Assembly: GCF_001458255.1 (NCBI RefSeq)
Contig: NZ_CYSB01000029.1
Coordinates: 1-64,000 of the forward strand
DNA length: 64,000 nt
Origin: Thalassovita autumnalis
GTDB taxonomy: Bacteria > Pseudomonadota > Alphaproteobacteria > Rhodobacterales > Rhodobacteraceae
Direction of reading: 5' to 3'
In this document: positions 36,233-44,755 of the stretch, one piece after another
Position numbering within the stretch: the stretch's first letter is position 1
Layout of the letters: the number at the start of each line of letters is the position of its first letter
The notes under the pieces: model-generated
Database searches by the model: none
Seen by the model: the letters and a program-made list of their open reading frames with translations, nothing else
What the model was told of the DNA's origin: nothing
Made by a program: the position numbers and the translations under genes

Positions 36233-36422
36233 CTTCTAAAATGGGCGCGCCAGCTGCCGTTGTTATAATTGCGAGGGACCTCCTGCCTGAAATGCTTGGC
36301 CCGACTTGCTTGCCTGAACAGCGGTGCTGCGGCGTCACATGTCCTCCGATCCGCCTACCGTGCTTGGTAGGAACCGGCCCTCGCCCCCAACTGACATTCC
36401 CTCAGATTCCCTCATAGGTCGG

Positions 36423-37094
36423 TTACGTTTCCTCAAATGGTTCGATCAACTCTGGCCCTGAGGCCCGGTTGGAATTTACGCGCCGGTCGACCCGGTGCAG
36501 CTGCAGGGTCTGCGGCGGCGCTGCCTGCATCAGGGCAGCCGCGCCGTGCCCTTCCTCCCCCAGCCATTTGCCCCATTGATCGGGGCCAAGGATCACCGGC
36601 ATGCGGTGATGCACCTGATCGATATCGCTGCTGGCGCCGGTGGTGACCACCGCGCAGGTGCGCAACGCTTCGCCCCCCTCAACCTGCCAATCCTGCCAGA
36701 TGCCGGCCATCACCAGCGGCGTGTGATCCTGCCGGGTGATGTACCATGGCAAACGGTTGCCTTCGCTGTCCTTACTCCATTCATAGAACCCTGAGGTCGG
36801 GATCAGACAGCGACGGCTGCGGCAGGCCGCGCGAAAGGCTGGTTTCTCTGCGATGGTTTCCGCCCGCGCATTGATCAGCAGCGGCCCATCATTTGGCGCC
36901 TTGTACCAATGCGGCAGAAATCCCCAGCGCATCGCCCCGAGCCGCCGCATATCACCGTCAGAATAGACCACGTGAATGCCCGTCGTGGGGCAGACGTTGT
37001 AATTAGGCACATCGGGCAGATTGTTCGCCGGCGCCGCCTGAAACAGCTGCGCCATCGCATCATTGGGGAGCGTTACCGCAAAGCGCCCGCACAT
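36423..37094 (-). CDS. SRAP (YedK/HMCES-type) abasic-site protein
   Basis: A 223-residue SOS response-associated peptidase family protein. The catalytic cysteine is residue 2 (MCGRFAVT) after removal of Met1. LLINARAETIAEKPAFR and CLIPTSGFYEW carry the other conserved residues, and HHRMPVIL ends the domain. It crosslinks to abasic sites in single-stranded DNA and protects them. It lies four bases after the DUF1992 gene. No SOS box was seen in front. Confidence 0.94.
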   Translation of the reverse strand: MCGRFAVTLPNDAMAQLFQAAPANNLPDVPNYNVCPTTGIHVVYSDGDMRRLGAMRWGFLPHWYKAPNDGPLLINARAETIAEKPAFRAACRSRRCLIPTSGFYEWSKDSEGNRLPWYITRQDHTPLVMAGIWQDWQVEGGEALRTCAVVTTGASSDIDQVHHRMPVILGPDQWGKWLGEEGHGAAALMQAAPPQTLQLHRVDRRVNSNRASGPELIEPFEET

Positions 37095-37097
37095 CGC

Positions 37098-37406
37098 TCA
37101 GCGCCGATGCTCTTTGCGGGCAATCTCAATACGCGCTTCCATCATCGACATTTCCGTCATGATCTCCTTGCGGCGTGTGCGGTCACCTGTGTCGCGCAGT
37201 TCTTCACGCAGCCGGGCCAGTTCGCGCGACAGGCTGACGAATTCAGGAACGCCGCCGGCCTCTTTGACCAACCGGTTGACCAAATGGTTTTCCGGATCCT
37301 CCACCTGCGGCAAGGGCTGCCCTGCCCCTTCGAGGTTGTCAAAAGCACCCTCTGCCTCAGCGGCGGCGATTTTGGCGTTGATAAGATCGATCAGCGGATG
37401 GTCCAT
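37098..37406 (-). CDS. DUF1992 (DnaJ-related) small protein
   Basis: A 102-residue protein of the DUF1992 type, with the diagnostic start DHPLIDLINAKIAAAEAEGAFDNLEGAGQPL and a C-terminal coiled coil. The family is linked by name to DnaJ homologue C28, but here there is no J domain. Function is unknown. It lies nine bases after the fosX-type gene and four before the SRAP gene, in one likely transcript. Confidence 0.9.
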   Translation of the reverse strand: MDHPLIDLINAKIAAAEAEGAFDNLEGAGQPLPQVEDPENHLVNRLVKEAGGVPEFVSLSRELARLREELRDTGDRTRRKEIMTEMSMMEARIEIARKEHRR

Positions 37407-37415
37407 ATCCGCAGT

Positions 37416-37853
37416 TTATCCCGACCCACTGGCTGGGGGAAGCACGGATACACCCCGTTCATAGCGCGCCAAACGCTGTTCCAATGTGCCGGTGTGCAGC
37501 TCAAACAGGTGGTTGTCCTCATCATAGAAGTAGAGCGACTGCCCCTCCCCTTCGACGCGGGGTCTGGGGGGCTTCACCTCCAACCCCAGCGCTTTCACCT
37601 TTTCGGTCAGTTTGGGCAAATCCGCCTCAGACACTTTGAAGGCCACATGATTGTAGCTGCGCGCCTGCAGCGGATCGCCCTGCATCACCGCGATCCACAA
37701 CCCCGCCACGTCAAAAAACCGCTCAGCCGAGAGTGAAAACCCCTCGGCCCCGCTGTCATAGATCCGCTTGGCGCCCAGAACTTCGATCAGGATCCGTTCC
37801 ATCCGGTCCAGATCGCGCACCACAAAGGTCATATGTGACAGGCCTTCAATCAT
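37416..37853 (-). CDS. fosX: FosX-type fosfomycin hydrolase (VOC family)
   Basis: A 145-residue vicinal-oxygen-chelate protein. The start GLSHMTFVVRDLDRME, the middle FSLSAERFFDVAGLWI and NHVAF, and the end GEGQSLYFYDEDNHLFELH follow FosX from Listeria and Mesorhizobium closely. The metal ligands fall at H7, H69 and E118 and the hydrolysis-specific base at E44, as I recall for those enzymes, so water addition to fosfomycin is plausible. It may serve another epoxide in nature. It leads the fosX-DUF1992-SRAP unit. The end of the chain (PPASGSG) is a small extra tail. Confidence 0.88.
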   Translation of the reverse strand: MIEGLSHMTFVVRDLDRMERILIEVLGAKRIYDSGAEGFSLSAERFFDVAGLWIAVMQGDPLQARSYNHVAFKVSEADLPKLTEKVKALGLEVKPPRPRVEGEGQSLYFYDEDNHLFELHTGTLEQRLARYERGVSVLPPASGSG

Positions 37854-37880
37854 CGCGGGCTCCTCCGCTCCTCAATATGC

Positions 37881-37911
37881 AAAACGCGCGGAACATCCCT
37901 GTCCCGCGCGT
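37881..37911 (-). terminator. Terminator of the 5'-nucleotidase gene
   Basis: An 8-bp stem (37884-37891 with 37904-37911) with a 12-base loop, TTTT on the minus strand, lies about 35 bases after the nucleotidase stop and just before fosX. Confidence 0.75.
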
Positions 37912-37946
37912 CCTGATGTTTCAGTGTTTTCCGGTCAACGACCAGA

Positions 37947-39506
37947 TCACTTCATCTTGATACGGCCGTCCACGTAAGGGGTGTAAGGCGCGTTTTCTGC
38001 CAGATACTCGGCAGTGACGTCTGCCAGATCGGGGCCGAAGTCATAGGCGTTCATGGCGCCACGGAACATTTTGTAGCCGTCGCCGCCGTTGCGCACGTAG
38101 TTGTTGGACACAGCACCGTAAACCTTATCCAGATCCACCGGCGCACCGCCAACCATCACGTCCGAAATACGCGAGCCAACTTCAGCCGAAACGTCCACGG
38201 TGAAGGTCATGCCCGCAACCTGCGGGAAGCGGCCTTTGACTTCTTCGATCTGGCTCACACCGTTTTCCAGCGCTTCAACCAGGGTCGAGCCTTTGATCTG
38301 GAAGGTCGACAGGGTGTTCTGGAACGGCAGCACGGTCAGCACTTCGCCCATGGTCACATCACCCGCATCGATGGAGGCGCGCAGACCACCGGAGTTGGCG
38401 ATCGCAATGTCGATGCCCTGATCGGCCACACGGGCCAGCATCGCATCTGCCACCAGGTTGCCCATCTGGCATTCTTTCACGCGGCAATCGCCACGCTCAC
38501 CGTTGATCGCTTCGGCGGCCGAGGCGACAACCTTGTTGCGGATCTCATCCAGCGGGGCTGCCGCTTCGGTGATACGCGCCTTGGTGGCTTCGTCTTCGGT
38601 CACGGCGGCGTCCATGATGATCGGCTCACCAGTGGCCGAGACAATCTCACCCGCATCGTTGAAGGTGACGTTCAGCTCACCCAGGAATTTGCCGTAGGCA
38701 TAGGCCGAAACAATTGCAGTGCCGCCGACCATGGTCGGGTAAGCGCCTTCGGCACGGTCCGAGGTGTTGGACAGGTAGGTGTTGGAGTGGCCGCCAACGA
38801 TCACGTCAACACCGGTGGTGTTGGCTGCAACCTGCTGGTCCACAACATAGCCCGAGTGCGACAGAACGATGATCTTGTTCACGCCTTCCGCGGTCAGCTT
38901 GTCAACTTCACCCTGAACCGCCTGAGACGGGTCGGTGAAGATAACGTTAGGACCGGGCGAGGCCAGTTCATCGGTGTCCTGCGGGGTCAGGCCGATCATG
39001 CCGATCTTTTCGCCACCACGTTCGATCACGGTCGATTTGGCCAGTTTGCCGGCCAGCAGCGGCTCCTGGCTGACGTCAGCGTTCGACATCAAAACGGGGA
39101 AGTTCACCGCATCCATGAAGCCACGCAGCACTTCGGGGCCATCGTCAAACTCGTGGTTGCCAACGGTCATGCCGTCGTAACCCAGTTTGTTCATCATCTC
39201 AGCGGCAAGTTTGCCTTTGTAGTAGGTGTAGAACAGGGTGCCCTGGAACTGGTCACCGCCGTCCACCAGGATCGAGTTCTCGGCGCGTGCACGGGCCGCT
39301 TCAACAGCGGTCACCAGACGGGCGGAACCACCGAAACACTTGCCTTCGGCGTTGCTGTCAGGCGAACAGCCCGAGTCATATTTGCTGATCGGTTCAAAAC
39401 GGGCGTGGAAATCATTGGTGTGCAAAACGGTCAGATTAAAATCTGCCGCAGCCGCACCTGCACTCAGGGCGAGCGCAGCGGCGGAGGCAAGTAGACGAAC
39501 GGACAT
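37947..39506 (-). CDS. Periplasmic 5'-nucleotidase / bifunctional metallophosphatase
   Basis: A 519-residue exported enzyme. A signal peptide of about 21 residues (MSVRLLASAAALALSAGAAAA) precedes the metallophosphatase domain: LHTNDFHARFEP, LVDGGDQFQGTLFY, TVGNHEFDDG, VLSHSGYVVD and VGGHSNTYL supply the two-metal ligands. The C-terminal domain shows NSGGLRASIDAG and the base-stacking NNYVRNGGDGYKMF. It releases phosphate and nucleosides from nucleotides in the periplasm, feeding uptake systems. It stands alone. A GAGAGGAAG ribosome site lies before the ATG. Confidence 0.95.
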   Translation of the reverse strand: MSVRLLASAAALALSAGAAAADFNLTVLHTNDFHARFEPISKYDSGCSPDSNAEGKCFGGSARLVTAVEAARARAENSILVDGGDQFQGTLFYTYYKGKLAAEMMNKLGYDGMTVGNHEFDDGPEVLRGFMDAVNFPVLMSNADVSQEPLLAGKLAKSTVIERGGEKIGMIGLTPQDTDELASPGPNVIFTDPSQAVQGEVDKLTAEGVNKIIVLSHSGYVVDQQVAANTTGVDVIVGGHSNTYLSNTSDRAEGAYPTMVGGTAIVSAYAYGKFLGELNVTFNDAGEIVSATGEPIIMDAAVTEDEATKARITEAAAPLDEIRNKVVASAAEAINGERGDCRVKECQMGNLVADAMLARVADQGIDIAIANSGGLRASIDAGDVTMGEVLTVLPFQNTLSTFQIKGSTLVEALENGVSQIEEVKGRFPQVAGMTFTVDVSAEVGSRISDVMVGGAPVDLDKVYGAVSNNYVRNGGDGYKMFRGAMNAYDFGPDLADVTAEYLAENAPYTPYVDGRIKMK

Positions 39507-39820
39507 GGTCTTCCTCTCTGTTGATTATTATCGCGTGAATCTGCACTGGTGTGCACCAACTGTCAAAAACTCAGTCCACATAGTGGTTTCAGGCCGGTGC
39601 AGCACCGCTGTTAGGCCTCAATTGTAACCGAATCGCTACGAAACCCGCATGAGTTTATTCGGATTTTTGCCCTGACGCTGGGGCAGCCATCGAAATGCGG
39701 CCATGGGATTCGGCGCGATGTTTTGAAATTGAGTATTTCCGGAACATTGAAAGCGGTGTTTTTCGCGCCCCAGCAGGGCGAAGCCTTGACGGGTGCGGCG
39801 CGGGGCGGCATCACGCGGAC
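39507..39820. promoter_or_regulatory. 314-base divergent region between the 5'-nucleotidase and DUF952 genes
   Basis: On the minus strand TTGACA lies about 65 bases before the nucleotidase ATG, next to a dyad, TGGTGTGCACCA (39547-39558). GATAAT follows nearer the gene. A single CTGTCA is present but no paired Pho box. No gene is recognised here. Confidence 0.35.
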
Positions 39821-40159
39821 ATGCTGATATACAAGATATTCCGGGCACCCGAATGGCAGGTGCTGGTCGATCATGGCGAGACCACAGGTGCGCCGATCGA
39901 TGTCACCGACGGCTTTGTGCATTTCTCCACCGCTGCGCAGGCGGCAGAAACGGCCGCCAAACACTTCACCGCCGAAGAGGGGCTGACCCTTGTTGCGCTG
40001 GAGGCGGATGCCCTGGGCGATGCGCTGAAATGGGAAGTGTCGCGCGGCGGCGCCCTGTTCCCGCATCTCTACCGTAAAATGCAGATGGCGGATGTTCTGT
40101 GGCACAAGCCTTTGCCCTTGGTGGACGGCAGCCATCAGTTTCCGGAGGATATAGTATGA
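39821..40159 (+). CDS. DUF952 family protein
   Basis: A 112-residue cytoplasmic protein matching DUF952: [15 protein letters not shown] at the start, [20 protein letters not shown] in the middle and LFPHLYR near the end. Its fold resembles glutathione S-transferase-linked small enzymes, but no activity is known to me. The stop overlaps the pyrD start as ATGA, so it is co-translated with pyrD, as commonly seen in this group. The ribosome site is poor. Confidence 0.88.
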   Translation: MLIYKIFRAPEWQVLVDHGETTGAPIDVTDGFVHFSTAAQAAETAAKHFTAEEGLTLVALEADALGDALKWEVSRGGALFPHLYRKMQMADVLWHKPLPLVDGSHQFPEDIV

Positions 40160-41214
40160 AGCTGATCGAAAAGATCGGCCTCAGCGCGCTGCACCGGGTG
40201 GATCCCGAGCGCGCCCATGGTCTGGCGCTGCTAGCGCTACGCACGGGCGCCGCGCCTTTGGCGGGGCTGGTGACCTCAGCGCGGTTGCGCACCTCGGTCG
40301 CGGGTCTGAATATGGCCAACCCGGTGGGCATTGCCGCAGGGTTTGACAAAAACGCCGAAGCGCTGTCACCGCTGTCACGCGCCGGATTTGGTTTTGTGGA
40401 GGTGGGCGCGGCCACGCCCCGCCCGCAGCCCGGCAATCCCAAGCCGCGCCTGTTCCGCCTGTCCGAAGACCGCGCCGCGATCAACCGCTTTGGCTTCAAC
40501 AACGACGGGATGGAGGCCATCGGCACCCGCCTGTCGCAGCGTCCGCGCGATATGGTGCTGGGGCTGAACCTTGGCGCCAACAAAGACAGCGAAGACCGCG
40601 CCAGCGATTTTGCCCGTGTTCTGGCCCACACCGGCGCAAACTTAGATTTCGCGACGGTCAACGTGTCGTCGCCGAACACCGAAAAACTGCGCGACCTGCA
40701 GGGCGCGGCGGCGCTGACCAGCCTGCTGAACGGTGTGGTTGACGCCCGCAATGCGCTGGACCGGCCAATCCCGATCTTCCTGAAGATCGCCCCTGATCTG
40801 ACCGGCGCGGAAATCGCTGAAATTGGTGAGGTGGCGCTGTCTACCGGGATCGATGCGGTGATTGCCACCAACACCACCCTGTCGCGCGACGGGTTGCAAA
40901 GCCCCCATGCCGCAGAGGCCGGTGGCCTGTCTGGCGCGCCGCTGTTTGACAAATCGACCCGGGTGCTGGCGCAGCTGTCCAAGCAGCTGGACGGGCGTCT
41001 GCCGATCATCGGTGTAGGCGGGATTTCATCGGCGGCAGAGGCCTATGCCAAGATCTGCGCCGGCGCCTCGGCCGTGCAGCTTTACACCGCGCTGATCTAC
41101 GGCGGGCTCAGCCTCGGGGCTGAGATTGCCCGCGGGCTGGACCGGTTGCTGGAGCAGGACGGCTTCACCAATGTTGCCGACGCCGTGGGCCACAAACGGG
41201 AGGACTGGCTGTGA
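40156..41214 (+). CDS. pyrD: Dihydroorotate dehydrogenase, quinone type (class 2)
   Basis: A 352-residue membrane-associated flavoenzyme that oxidises dihydroorotate to orotate in pyrimidine synthesis. The N-terminal amphipathic helix ([17 protein letters not shown]) is the class 2 mark. [27 protein letters not shown] and [15 protein letters not shown] carry the FMN and catalytic residues (serine base in the last), and [22 protein letters not shown] binds phosphate. The ATG at 40156 has GGAGGAT in front. It is between DUF952 and arsC with overlaps on both sides. Confidence 0.97.
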   Translation: MKLIEKIGLSALHRVDPERAHGLALLALRTGAAPLAGLVTSARLRTSVAGLNMANPVGIAAGFDKNAEALSPLSRAGFGFVEVGAATPRPQPGNPKPRLFRLSEDRAAINRFGFNNDGMEAIGTRLSQRPRDMVLGLNLGANKDSEDRASDFARVLAHTGANLDFATVNVSSPNTEKLRDLQGAAALTSLLNGVVDARNALDRPIPIFLKIAPDLTGAEIAEIGEVALSTGIDAVIATNTTLSRDGLQSPHAAEAGGLSGAPLFDKSTRVLAQLSKQLDGRLPIIGVGGISSAAEAYAKICAGASAVQLYTALIYGGLSLGAEIARGLDRLLEQDGFTNVADAVGHKREDWL

Positions 41215-41549
41215 TAACCATCTGGCACAACCCGCGCTGTTCCAAATCGCGCCAGACCCTGGCCCTGATCGAAGAAAAGGGTGAGGTGACCATCCGCCGT
41301 TACCTGGATGACGCCCCCAGCGTTTCCGAGATCCAAGAGGTGCTGAACCTGCTGGGTCTTTCAGCGGTGGAGCTGATGCGCGTGAAGGAAAAACGCTTCA
41401 AAGAGCTGGAGTTGTCCAAAAGCGATCCTGAGGCCGGTTTGATCGCCGCAATGGCACAAAATCCTGTCCTGATCGAACGTCCGGTGGTCTTGGCCAACGG
41501 CAAGGCCGCGATTGGCCGCCCGCCGGAACAGGTGCTGGATATCCTGTAA
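41211..41549 (+). CDS. arsC: Arsenate reductase, glutaredoxin-coupled ArsC type
   Basis: A 112-residue thioredoxin-fold protein. The catalytic cysteine is C10 in [10 protein letters not shown], and arginines at about 57 or 62, 90 (IERPVV) and 103 (GRPPE) match the three arginines of E. coli ArsC. It should reduce arsenate to arsenite using glutathione. The GTG start overlaps the pyrD stop (GTGA). No arsenite pump or ArsR gene is near, so a broader redox role is possible. Confidence 0.88.
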   Translation: MITIWHNPRCSKSRQTLALIEEKGEVTIRRYLDDAPSVSEIQEVLNLLGLSAVELMRVKEKRFKELELSKSDPEAGLIAAMAQNPVLIERPVVLANGKAAIGRPPEQVLDIL

Positions 41550-41572
41550 CGTCGGCTCCCCTAGATGCGCTT

Positions 41573-41615
41573 GATTACCCACAGGCCACGTGCCGGTGGG
41601 TAATCGCTTTTTCTT
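41573..41615 (+). terminator. Terminator of the DUF952-pyrD-arsC operon
   Basis: A perfect 10-bp stem (GATTACCCAC with GTGGGTAATC) closing a 13-base loop is followed by GCTTTTTCTT, a typical rho-independent terminator about 25 bases after arsC. Confidence 0.92.
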
Positions 41616-41640
41616 ATCTAAATCAGTGCTATATCTTAGT

Positions 41641-41707
41641 TCATCCACAGTGGCGCATCCGGTCCGCCCCTCGGTAACTTAAGGCAAACATCCCCAGATT
41701 TTCCACA
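41641..41707 (+). promoter_or_regulatory. DnaA-box-like 9-mers beside an AT-rich stretch
   Basis: TCATCCACA (41641-41649) and TTTTCCACA (41699-41707) each differ at one base from TTATCCACA; the second fits the relaxed TTWTNCACA rule. TTACCCACA (41575-41583, inside the terminator) and ATATCCACA (41828-41836, inside the MATE gene) are also one base off, all in one orientation. They may be chance. Confidence 0.3.
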
Positions 41708-41723
41708 GGCTGTGTATCGCAGA

Positions 41724-43088
41724 TCAACCGGCCATTGCGGCGGGTCTGTTGGCCTCAGCCCGGGCTTCCAGGCTTGGGTAACGCGCTGCCAAGGTGACGG
41801 CCCGGATCACGAAACTTACCAACATAGATATCCACAGACCGTGGTTGCCTAAGGAAGGCACCAGCAGCGCGACCGAGGCCAGGTAAACCGCAAGGCTGAT
41901 CGCCATCATATTGCGCATATCGCGGGTGGCTGTGGCGCCAATAAACACCCCATCCAGCATCCATGAGGCCAACCCCACAACGGGGCACAGCACCAGATAG
42001 GGCAGGAAGGCGCGCGCACCGGCACGCACATCCTCGGCAGTGGTCATTGTGTCGATGATCATCCCGCCAAACAGGGCAAAGCCCAGCGCCATCAGCACCG
42101 AAACCACCACACCCCAGATCGTCGCCAAGAGTGCCGCGCGACGCATGTGCCGCTTGAGGCCCGCGCCGAAGTACTGCCCCACCATCGCCTCGACCGCGAA
42201 GGCAAAGCCATCCAGCCCATGGGCGGTGATATTGAGGAATTGCAGTAGCACCTGATTGGCAGCCAGCGTCGTGTCGCCAAAGCCTGCGCCTGTCAGCAGG
42301 AAGGAGAGGAAAATCGCCTGCAACATCAGGGACCGCAGCAGGATGTCTGAATTGACCGCCATCATGTGGCGCAGCGCCACCCGGTCAAACACCCGCGCCC
42401 AATCGCGCCAGGCCGCATTGGAAAAACCCGCCCGGCACAGCCACAGCCCCATCAGGGCACCACTCCATTCGGCCAGGAAGGTGGCAATGGCCACGCCCTC
42501 CACACCCCAGCCCAGCCCCAGCACAAACCACAGGTCCAGCAGGATGTTCAGCCCGTTCATCCAGATTTGCAGGGCAAAGACGGCGCGGGTGCGTTCCTGC
42601 GCGATCAACCAGCCGGTCAGGCCATAAACCGCAATGGCGGCAGGGGCCGAATAGACCCGGATCTGCATATAGTCCCGCGCCAGTGCCTCCACCTCGGGTG
42701 AGGCGGGCGAGATCTGAAAGGCGGCCCAGAACAGGGGCATCTGCAGCAGAATGACCGCAACCCCGCCAAGGCCCGCGATCAACAGTGCACGGGTCAGCAG
42801 CGCTGCAACCTCACCGGATCGCCCGGCGCCCAGCGCCTGGCTGACCAGCCCGGTGGTGCCCATCCGCAGGAAGCCAAACATCCAGTAGATCGCGCTGAGA
42901 AAGATCGCCCCGACGCCAACCGCCCCGATCGGCACCGCCTGCCCCATCTGGCCAACAACACCGGTGTCCACCGCCCCCAGCAAGGGCACGGTGGCATTGG
43001 ACAGCACAATCGGAATGGCGATGTTGAGCACCCGTTTATGGGTGATCTCAGCCTCAGGGCTGTGACCAGAGCTGCGACTGTCAGTCAT
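41724..43088 (-). CDS. MATE family efflux transporter (DinF subfamily)
   Basis: A 454-residue protein with about twelve membrane helices. The two bundles begin VLNIAIPIVLSNATVPLLGAVDTGVVGQMG and VNSDILLRSLMLQAIFLSFLLTGAGFGDTTLAANQVL, typical of DinF-type MATE proteins. It exports organic cations or toxic metabolites using Na+ or H+ gradients. The ATG at 43088 lies 8 bases inside the end of the thioesterase gene, so it is coupled and lacks its own ribosome site. Confidence 0.92.
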   Translation of the reverse strand: MTDSRSSGHSPEAEITHKRVLNIAIPIVLSNATVPLLGAVDTGVVGQMGQAVPIGAVGVGAIFLSAIYWMFGFLRMGTTGLVSQALGAGRSGEVAALLTRALLIAGLGGVAVILLQMPLFWAAFQISPASPEVEALARDYMQIRVYSAPAAIAVYGLTGWLIAQERTRAVFALQIWMNGLNILLDLWFVLGLGWGVEGVAIATFLAEWSGALMGLWLCRAGFSNAAWRDWARVFDRVALRHMMAVNSDILLRSLMLQAIFLSFLLTGAGFGDTTLAANQVLLQFLNITAHGLDGFAFAVEAMVGQYFGAGLKRHMRRAALLATIWGVVVSVLMALGFALFGGMIIDTMTTAEDVRAGARAFLPYLVLCPVVGLASWMLDGVFIGATATRDMRNMMAISLAVYLASVALLVPSLGNHGLWISMLVSFVIRAVTLAARYPSLEARAEANRPAAMAG

Positions 43089-43590
43089 CACGCGAGGGCA
43101 TCAGGAAATGGCCGGTCGCCTGTGCGTAGGGCCGGGCGCGATTGTCCTGCCAGGCCTCCACATGCACCGAACCGTAGCGCCGCCCGGACCGGTTGATCTG
43201 CGCCCGCGCATAGGCATCCCGCGGCAAGCCGGAGCGCAGGTAGTCCACGGTAAAGTCGATGGTTTTGGGCAGCGGCGGCATTTTCCCGGCGACCAGCGCC
43301 TCGGCCTCCAGCTGGCCGCTTTCGATATCTTCCCACAGCGTGGCCCAGCTGAGGCCGATGATTGCGGTCATCTCAAGGAAGGCCGCCGTCGCACCACCAT
43401 GCAGCGCCGGCAGAAAGGGGTTGCCGATCAGCTCATCTTTGAAGGGCATGATCGCGGTCAGCTCATCGCCGCGTCGATCAAACTCAATGCCAAGAAACTT
43501 GATGTAGGGAATGCTGTCGACCAGCGCGTTCAGCGCCGCATCCCGGCGTTGTTTTACCACCTGAACCGGTTCGGGACGTTTATGGGCCAT
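43081..43590 (-). CDS. PaaI-type hotdog thioesterase, first of two
   Basis: A 169-residue hotdog-fold protein. The helix-capping LPALHGGATAAFLEMTAIIGLS matches the HGG segment of PaaI-like thioesterases, and IDFTVDYLRSGLPRDAYARAQI follows. It likely hydrolyses an acyl- or aryl-CoA. Residues 90-105 are a small insert. Its ATG overlaps the preceding thioesterase stop by one base (TAATG). Confidence 0.88.
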   Translation of the reverse strand: MAHKRPEPVQVVKQRRDAALNALVDSIPYIKFLGIEFDRRGDELTAIMPFKDELIGNPFLPALHGGATAAFLEMTAIIGLSWATLWEDIESGQLEAEALVAGKMPPLPKTIDFTVDYLRSGLPRDAYARAQINRSGRRYGSVHVEAWQDNRARPYAQATGHFLMPSRDD

Positions 43591-44012
43591 TACTTCTTCT
43601 CCGCCACAAAGGCGCCGGTGGCGCTGGCCACCGGGGAGGCCTCATTGTCATCCAAGGCTTCAGCACGCACAAAGGCCACTGACCGGGTGACCCGATAACA
43701 GGTCGCGCGGGTGCGGATCGCCTGCCCAGGGGTGGCGGGACGCATGTAATCAATGCGCAGATCGATGGTTGCGGTGGTGCCCTTCACCTCAGGATGGGCC
43801 ATCACGGCCGCGCCACAGGTGGTGTCCAAAAGGGCAAAGACCGCCCCACCATGAATCACCCCGCTTTCGGGATCGCCGATGAAACGTTCGTCATAGGGCA
43901 TCTGCATCTCCGCCTGCCCGTCACTGACGTTGGTGAAAACCATGCCCAGCGCCTTAGCGTGTGGAATCGCCTCGATAAACTGCTGCGCAGCTTTGGTGTG
44001 TTCTTCACTCAT
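43590..44012 (-). CDS. PaaI-type hotdog thioesterase, second of two
   Basis: A 140-residue hotdog-fold protein with [21 protein letters not shown] and [23 protein letters not shown], both typical of PaaI-like thioesterases. It leads a three-gene operon with the other thioesterase and the MATE exporter. It faces away from two MerR-type regulators and a beta-oxidation region, so the two thioesterases may relieve CoA trapping during that catabolism; this is inference. Confidence 0.9.
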   Translation of the reverse strand: MSEEHTKAAQQFIEAIPHAKALGMVFTNVSDGQAEMQMPYDERFIGDPESGVIHGGAVFALLDTTCGAAVMAHPEVKGTTATIDLRIDYMRPATPGQAIRTRATCYRVTRSVAFVRAEALDDNEASPVASATGAFVAEKK

Positions 44013-44125
44013 CTCATACCCTCTTGTGCTGCGCCGATAAGACCGCCTCCGGTCTCAATTCGCAAGACCAACGGTTGCCCTCCTGCCCGCGAGACCCTAG
44101 TTTGCCGCCAAGGGAGCACCGCGTT

Positions 44126-44500
44126 ATGTCCGAAATCAGACTGTCCTTTAAAGAGATGTGCGCCAAGTTTGACGTCACGCCACGAACTTTGCGTTATTAT
44201 GAGTATATCGAGCTGCTGCAGCCCGAACGGCAGGGGCGGTCCCGTTTCTATGGCCACCGCGAAGTGGCCCGGATGACCCTGATCCTGCGTGGCCGGAAAT
44301 TCGGCTTCCCACTGGAAGAGATCCGCCAGTGGCTGCTGATCCGCGATGACGAAGGCGATGTGGCTCAGCAGAAGGCCTGGGTGGTGATGGCCTCAAATCA
44401 GCTGAAACAGCTGGCTGAGCAGCGTCAGCAAATCGACGAAGCCATCGACGAATTGCAGAGCCTGCATGATGACACCCTGGCGGCCCTCGACGGTCGCTGA
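44126..44500 (+). CDS. MerR-type transcriptional regulator, first of tandem pair
   Basis: A 124-residue regulator. Residues about 5-72 are the MerR helix-turn-helix and wing (FKEMCAKFDVTPRTLRYYEYIELLQPERQGRSRFYGHREVARMTLILRGRKFGFPLEEIRQWL), followed by a coiled coil. There are no C-terminal metal-binding cysteines. It is clearly a paralogue of the next gene. The ATG at 44126 follows AGGGAG. MerR proteins of this kind control acyl-CoA and branched-chain amino acid breakdown in proteobacteria. Confidence 0.9.
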   Translation: MSEIRLSFKEMCAKFDVTPRTLRYYEYIELLQPERQGRSRFYGHREVARMTLILRGRKFGFPLEEIRQWLLIRDDEGDVAQQKAWVVMASNQLKQLAEQRQQIDEAIDELQSLHDDTLAALDGR

Positions 44501-44561
44501 TTCTACACAAACCGTAAAAATCAGGGCAAAATTCACCGTACATGCACGGGAAACACCCTAG

Positions 44562-44586
44562 AAAGCACCCATAGCGGGTGCTTTTT
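44562..44586 (+). terminator. Terminator after the first MerR gene
   Basis: A 9-bp stem (AAAGCACCC with GGGTGCTTT), 5-base loop and TTTTT follow the gene by about 60 bases, so the two MerR genes are transcribed separately. Confidence 0.88.
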
Positions 44587-44673
44587 GCGTTTTGACGGAG
44601 CGTCATTCCCGCCCGTCAAAAAGATTACCTTGATTGATCCTACGTCAACATCCAAAGTGACGCGACGTATTAA

Positions 44674-44687
44674 TTACGTAAACGTAA
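44674..44687. promoter_or_regulatory. ACGT-type dyad, candidate operator of the MerR/acyl-CoA genes
   Basis: TTACGTAAACGTAA has half-sites TTACGT and ACGTAA with a 2-base centre, 70-80 bases before the second MerR gene. Two more ACGT cores occur just upstream (about 44642 and 44665). From memory this resembles the LiuR (MerR family) operators of proteobacterial acyl-CoA degradation genes. Confidence 0.55.
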
Positions 44688-44755
44688 ATCAGTGGTGTAG
44701 CCCTAAGACACAGCTCAAGCTCTGTCTTCCTGGGCCCATATGGAAAGCGTGAAAA

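Noticed and set aside
37854-37946. LexA/SOS box before the fosX-DUF1992-SRAP genes
   Set aside because: No GTTC-N7-GTTC or GAAC-N7-GTTC pattern was found; the dyad present belongs to a terminator.
39547-39575. Pho box before the 5'-nucleotidase
   Set aside because: Only one CTGTCA is present, without the second repeat at the right distance.
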